A DNA stretch of 6,840 nucleotides from Bacteroidales bacterium UBA3824 (GTDB lineage Bacteria; Bacteroidota; Bacteroidia; Bacteroidales; UBA3824), in assembly GCA_002393195.1 (NCBI GenBank), contig DGIK01000222.1, positions 1-6,840 on the forward strand. The letters are read 5' to 3'. Below are positions 6,539 to 6,840 of the stretch, in pieces. The notes under the pieces are model-generated. The model saw nothing but the letters and a program-made list of their open reading frames with translations. It searched no databases and had not been told where the DNA came from. The first letter of the stretch is position 1. The number at the start of each line of letters is the position of its first letter. The translations under genes were made by a program, and so were the position numbers.

Positions 6539-6560
6539 CAATGCACATATTAACAATGCA
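6532..6560. repeat. 15-bp tandem duplication across the peptidase stop codon
   Basis: ATATTAACAATGCA occurs at 6532-6545 and again at 6547-6560, separated by one C. The first copy contains the TAA stop of the peptidase gene. The second copy ends within the first 7-bp unit of the adjacent palindromic repeat, so the two structures touch. Confidence 0.8.
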
Positions 6561-6651
6561 TAATGCATAATTCATAATGCATAATAAGGCATCCGCAATG
6601 TAACAACTGCCGAATGGCAATTATGAATTATGCATTATGAATTATGAATTA
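6558..6651. repeat. AT-rich palindromic element of 7-bp units
   Basis: The left arm (6558-6585) is four tandem units of GCATAAT or TCATAAT. The right arm (6620-6647) is four units of ATTATGA or ATTATGC, the reverse complement type. The best pairing is 20 bp without mismatch (6566-6585 with 6627-6646), extended by four more pairs after one mismatch. The middle, 6586-6619, is not AT-rich and contains a small TGCC-GAAT-GGCA hairpin. No ORF or transposase is present. It resembles AT-rich repeats I recall between genes in Bacteroidota; a miniature mobile or REP-like element is possible. A-runs rather than T-runs follow it on the + strand, so it is not a standard terminator. Confidence 0.75.
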
Positions 6652-6656
6652 AAAAA

Positions 6657-6840
6657 ATGAACTATCAAGAGGCTGTAAATTACCTGTTTACGCAGTTGCC
6701 GGTATTTGAAAAGACAGGTGGCGACGCTTACAAACCCGGTCTCGGGACGGCTACTACGATGGACAATGCTTTCGGCAATCCGCACCTTAAATATAAGACC
6801 ATCCACATCGCCGGCACCAACGGCAAGGGCTCGGTGGCCA
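6657..6840 (+). CDS. folC: Dihydrofolate synthase / folylpolyglutamate synthase, N-terminal part
   Basis: The first 61 residues are visible; the gene continues past the window. It adds glutamate to dihydropteroate or folates using ATP, in the cytoplasm. The opening N2-Y-Q-E-A-V-N-Y-L and P15-V-F-E-K are typical of Bacteroidota FolC, and the ATP-binding loop is complete: H50-I-A-G-T-N-G-K-G-S59. The ATG at 6657 follows a run of A's and lies only 10 nt after the long stem of the palindromic repeat. I see no promoter box between the peptidase and this gene, so it may be read through from upstream. Confidence 0.92.
   Translation, partial: MNYQEAVNYLFTQLPVFEKTGGDAYKPGLGTATTMDNAFGNPHLKYKTIHIAGTNGKGSVA

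Noticed and set aside
6558..6651. CRISPR array
   Set aside because: The 7-bp units are tandem without unique spacers and are arranged as inverted arms, and no cas gene is nearby.

Overview
The window is a stretch of chromosome from a member of the Bacteroidota, probably Bacteroidales. The evidence is the set of promoter boxes of the form TTTG-N20-TAnnTTTG, A-rich leaders without strong Shine-Dalgarno sites, a Bacteroidota-style secreted S8 peptidase, and a folC start of the kind seen in that phylum. The exact genus cannot be told from this sequence. Many gut Bacteroides need external haem, so an organism carrying this early tetrapyrrole cluster is probably not one of those auxotrophs.

Layout. 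Positions 1-130 are a divergent control region. A strong leftward promoter probably drives a gene whose first three codons lie at 9..1, and a rightward box drives hemC. Positions 131-3676 hold four genes on the + strand, hemC-hemD-hemB-hemL, covering glutamate-1-semialdehyde to uroporphyrinogen III. The genes are tightly packed: hemC/hemD share ATGA, hemB/hemL overlap by 10 nt, and hemB has its own promoter beginning inside the end of hemD. HemC is a short form with no C-terminal domain and no canonical cofactor cysteine. HemD is also compact.

Positions 3684-3723 form a hairpin between convergent genes, and it contains the stop codon of the next gene. On the - strand, 3720-4685 encodes a TIR-domain protein with an unusual C-terminus resembling two peptidoglycan-binding repeats. 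It is probably a defence or signalling protein and is the most unusual gene here. It is separated from the rightward genes by back-to-back promoters (4719-4785).

Positions 4817-6538 encode a small three-helix GlsB/YeaQ-type membrane protein followed after 6 nt by a secreted subtilisin-like peptidase. A short AT-rich palindromic repeat made of 7-bp units (6558-6651) then precedes the start of folC (6657 to the window end, incomplete).

The four hem enzymes work in one pathway: HemL makes 5-aminolevulinate, HemB condenses two to porphobilinogen, HemC polymerises four of these to hydroxymethylbilane, and HemD closes the ring. The glutamyl-tRNA reductase (hemA) expected for this route is not in the window.
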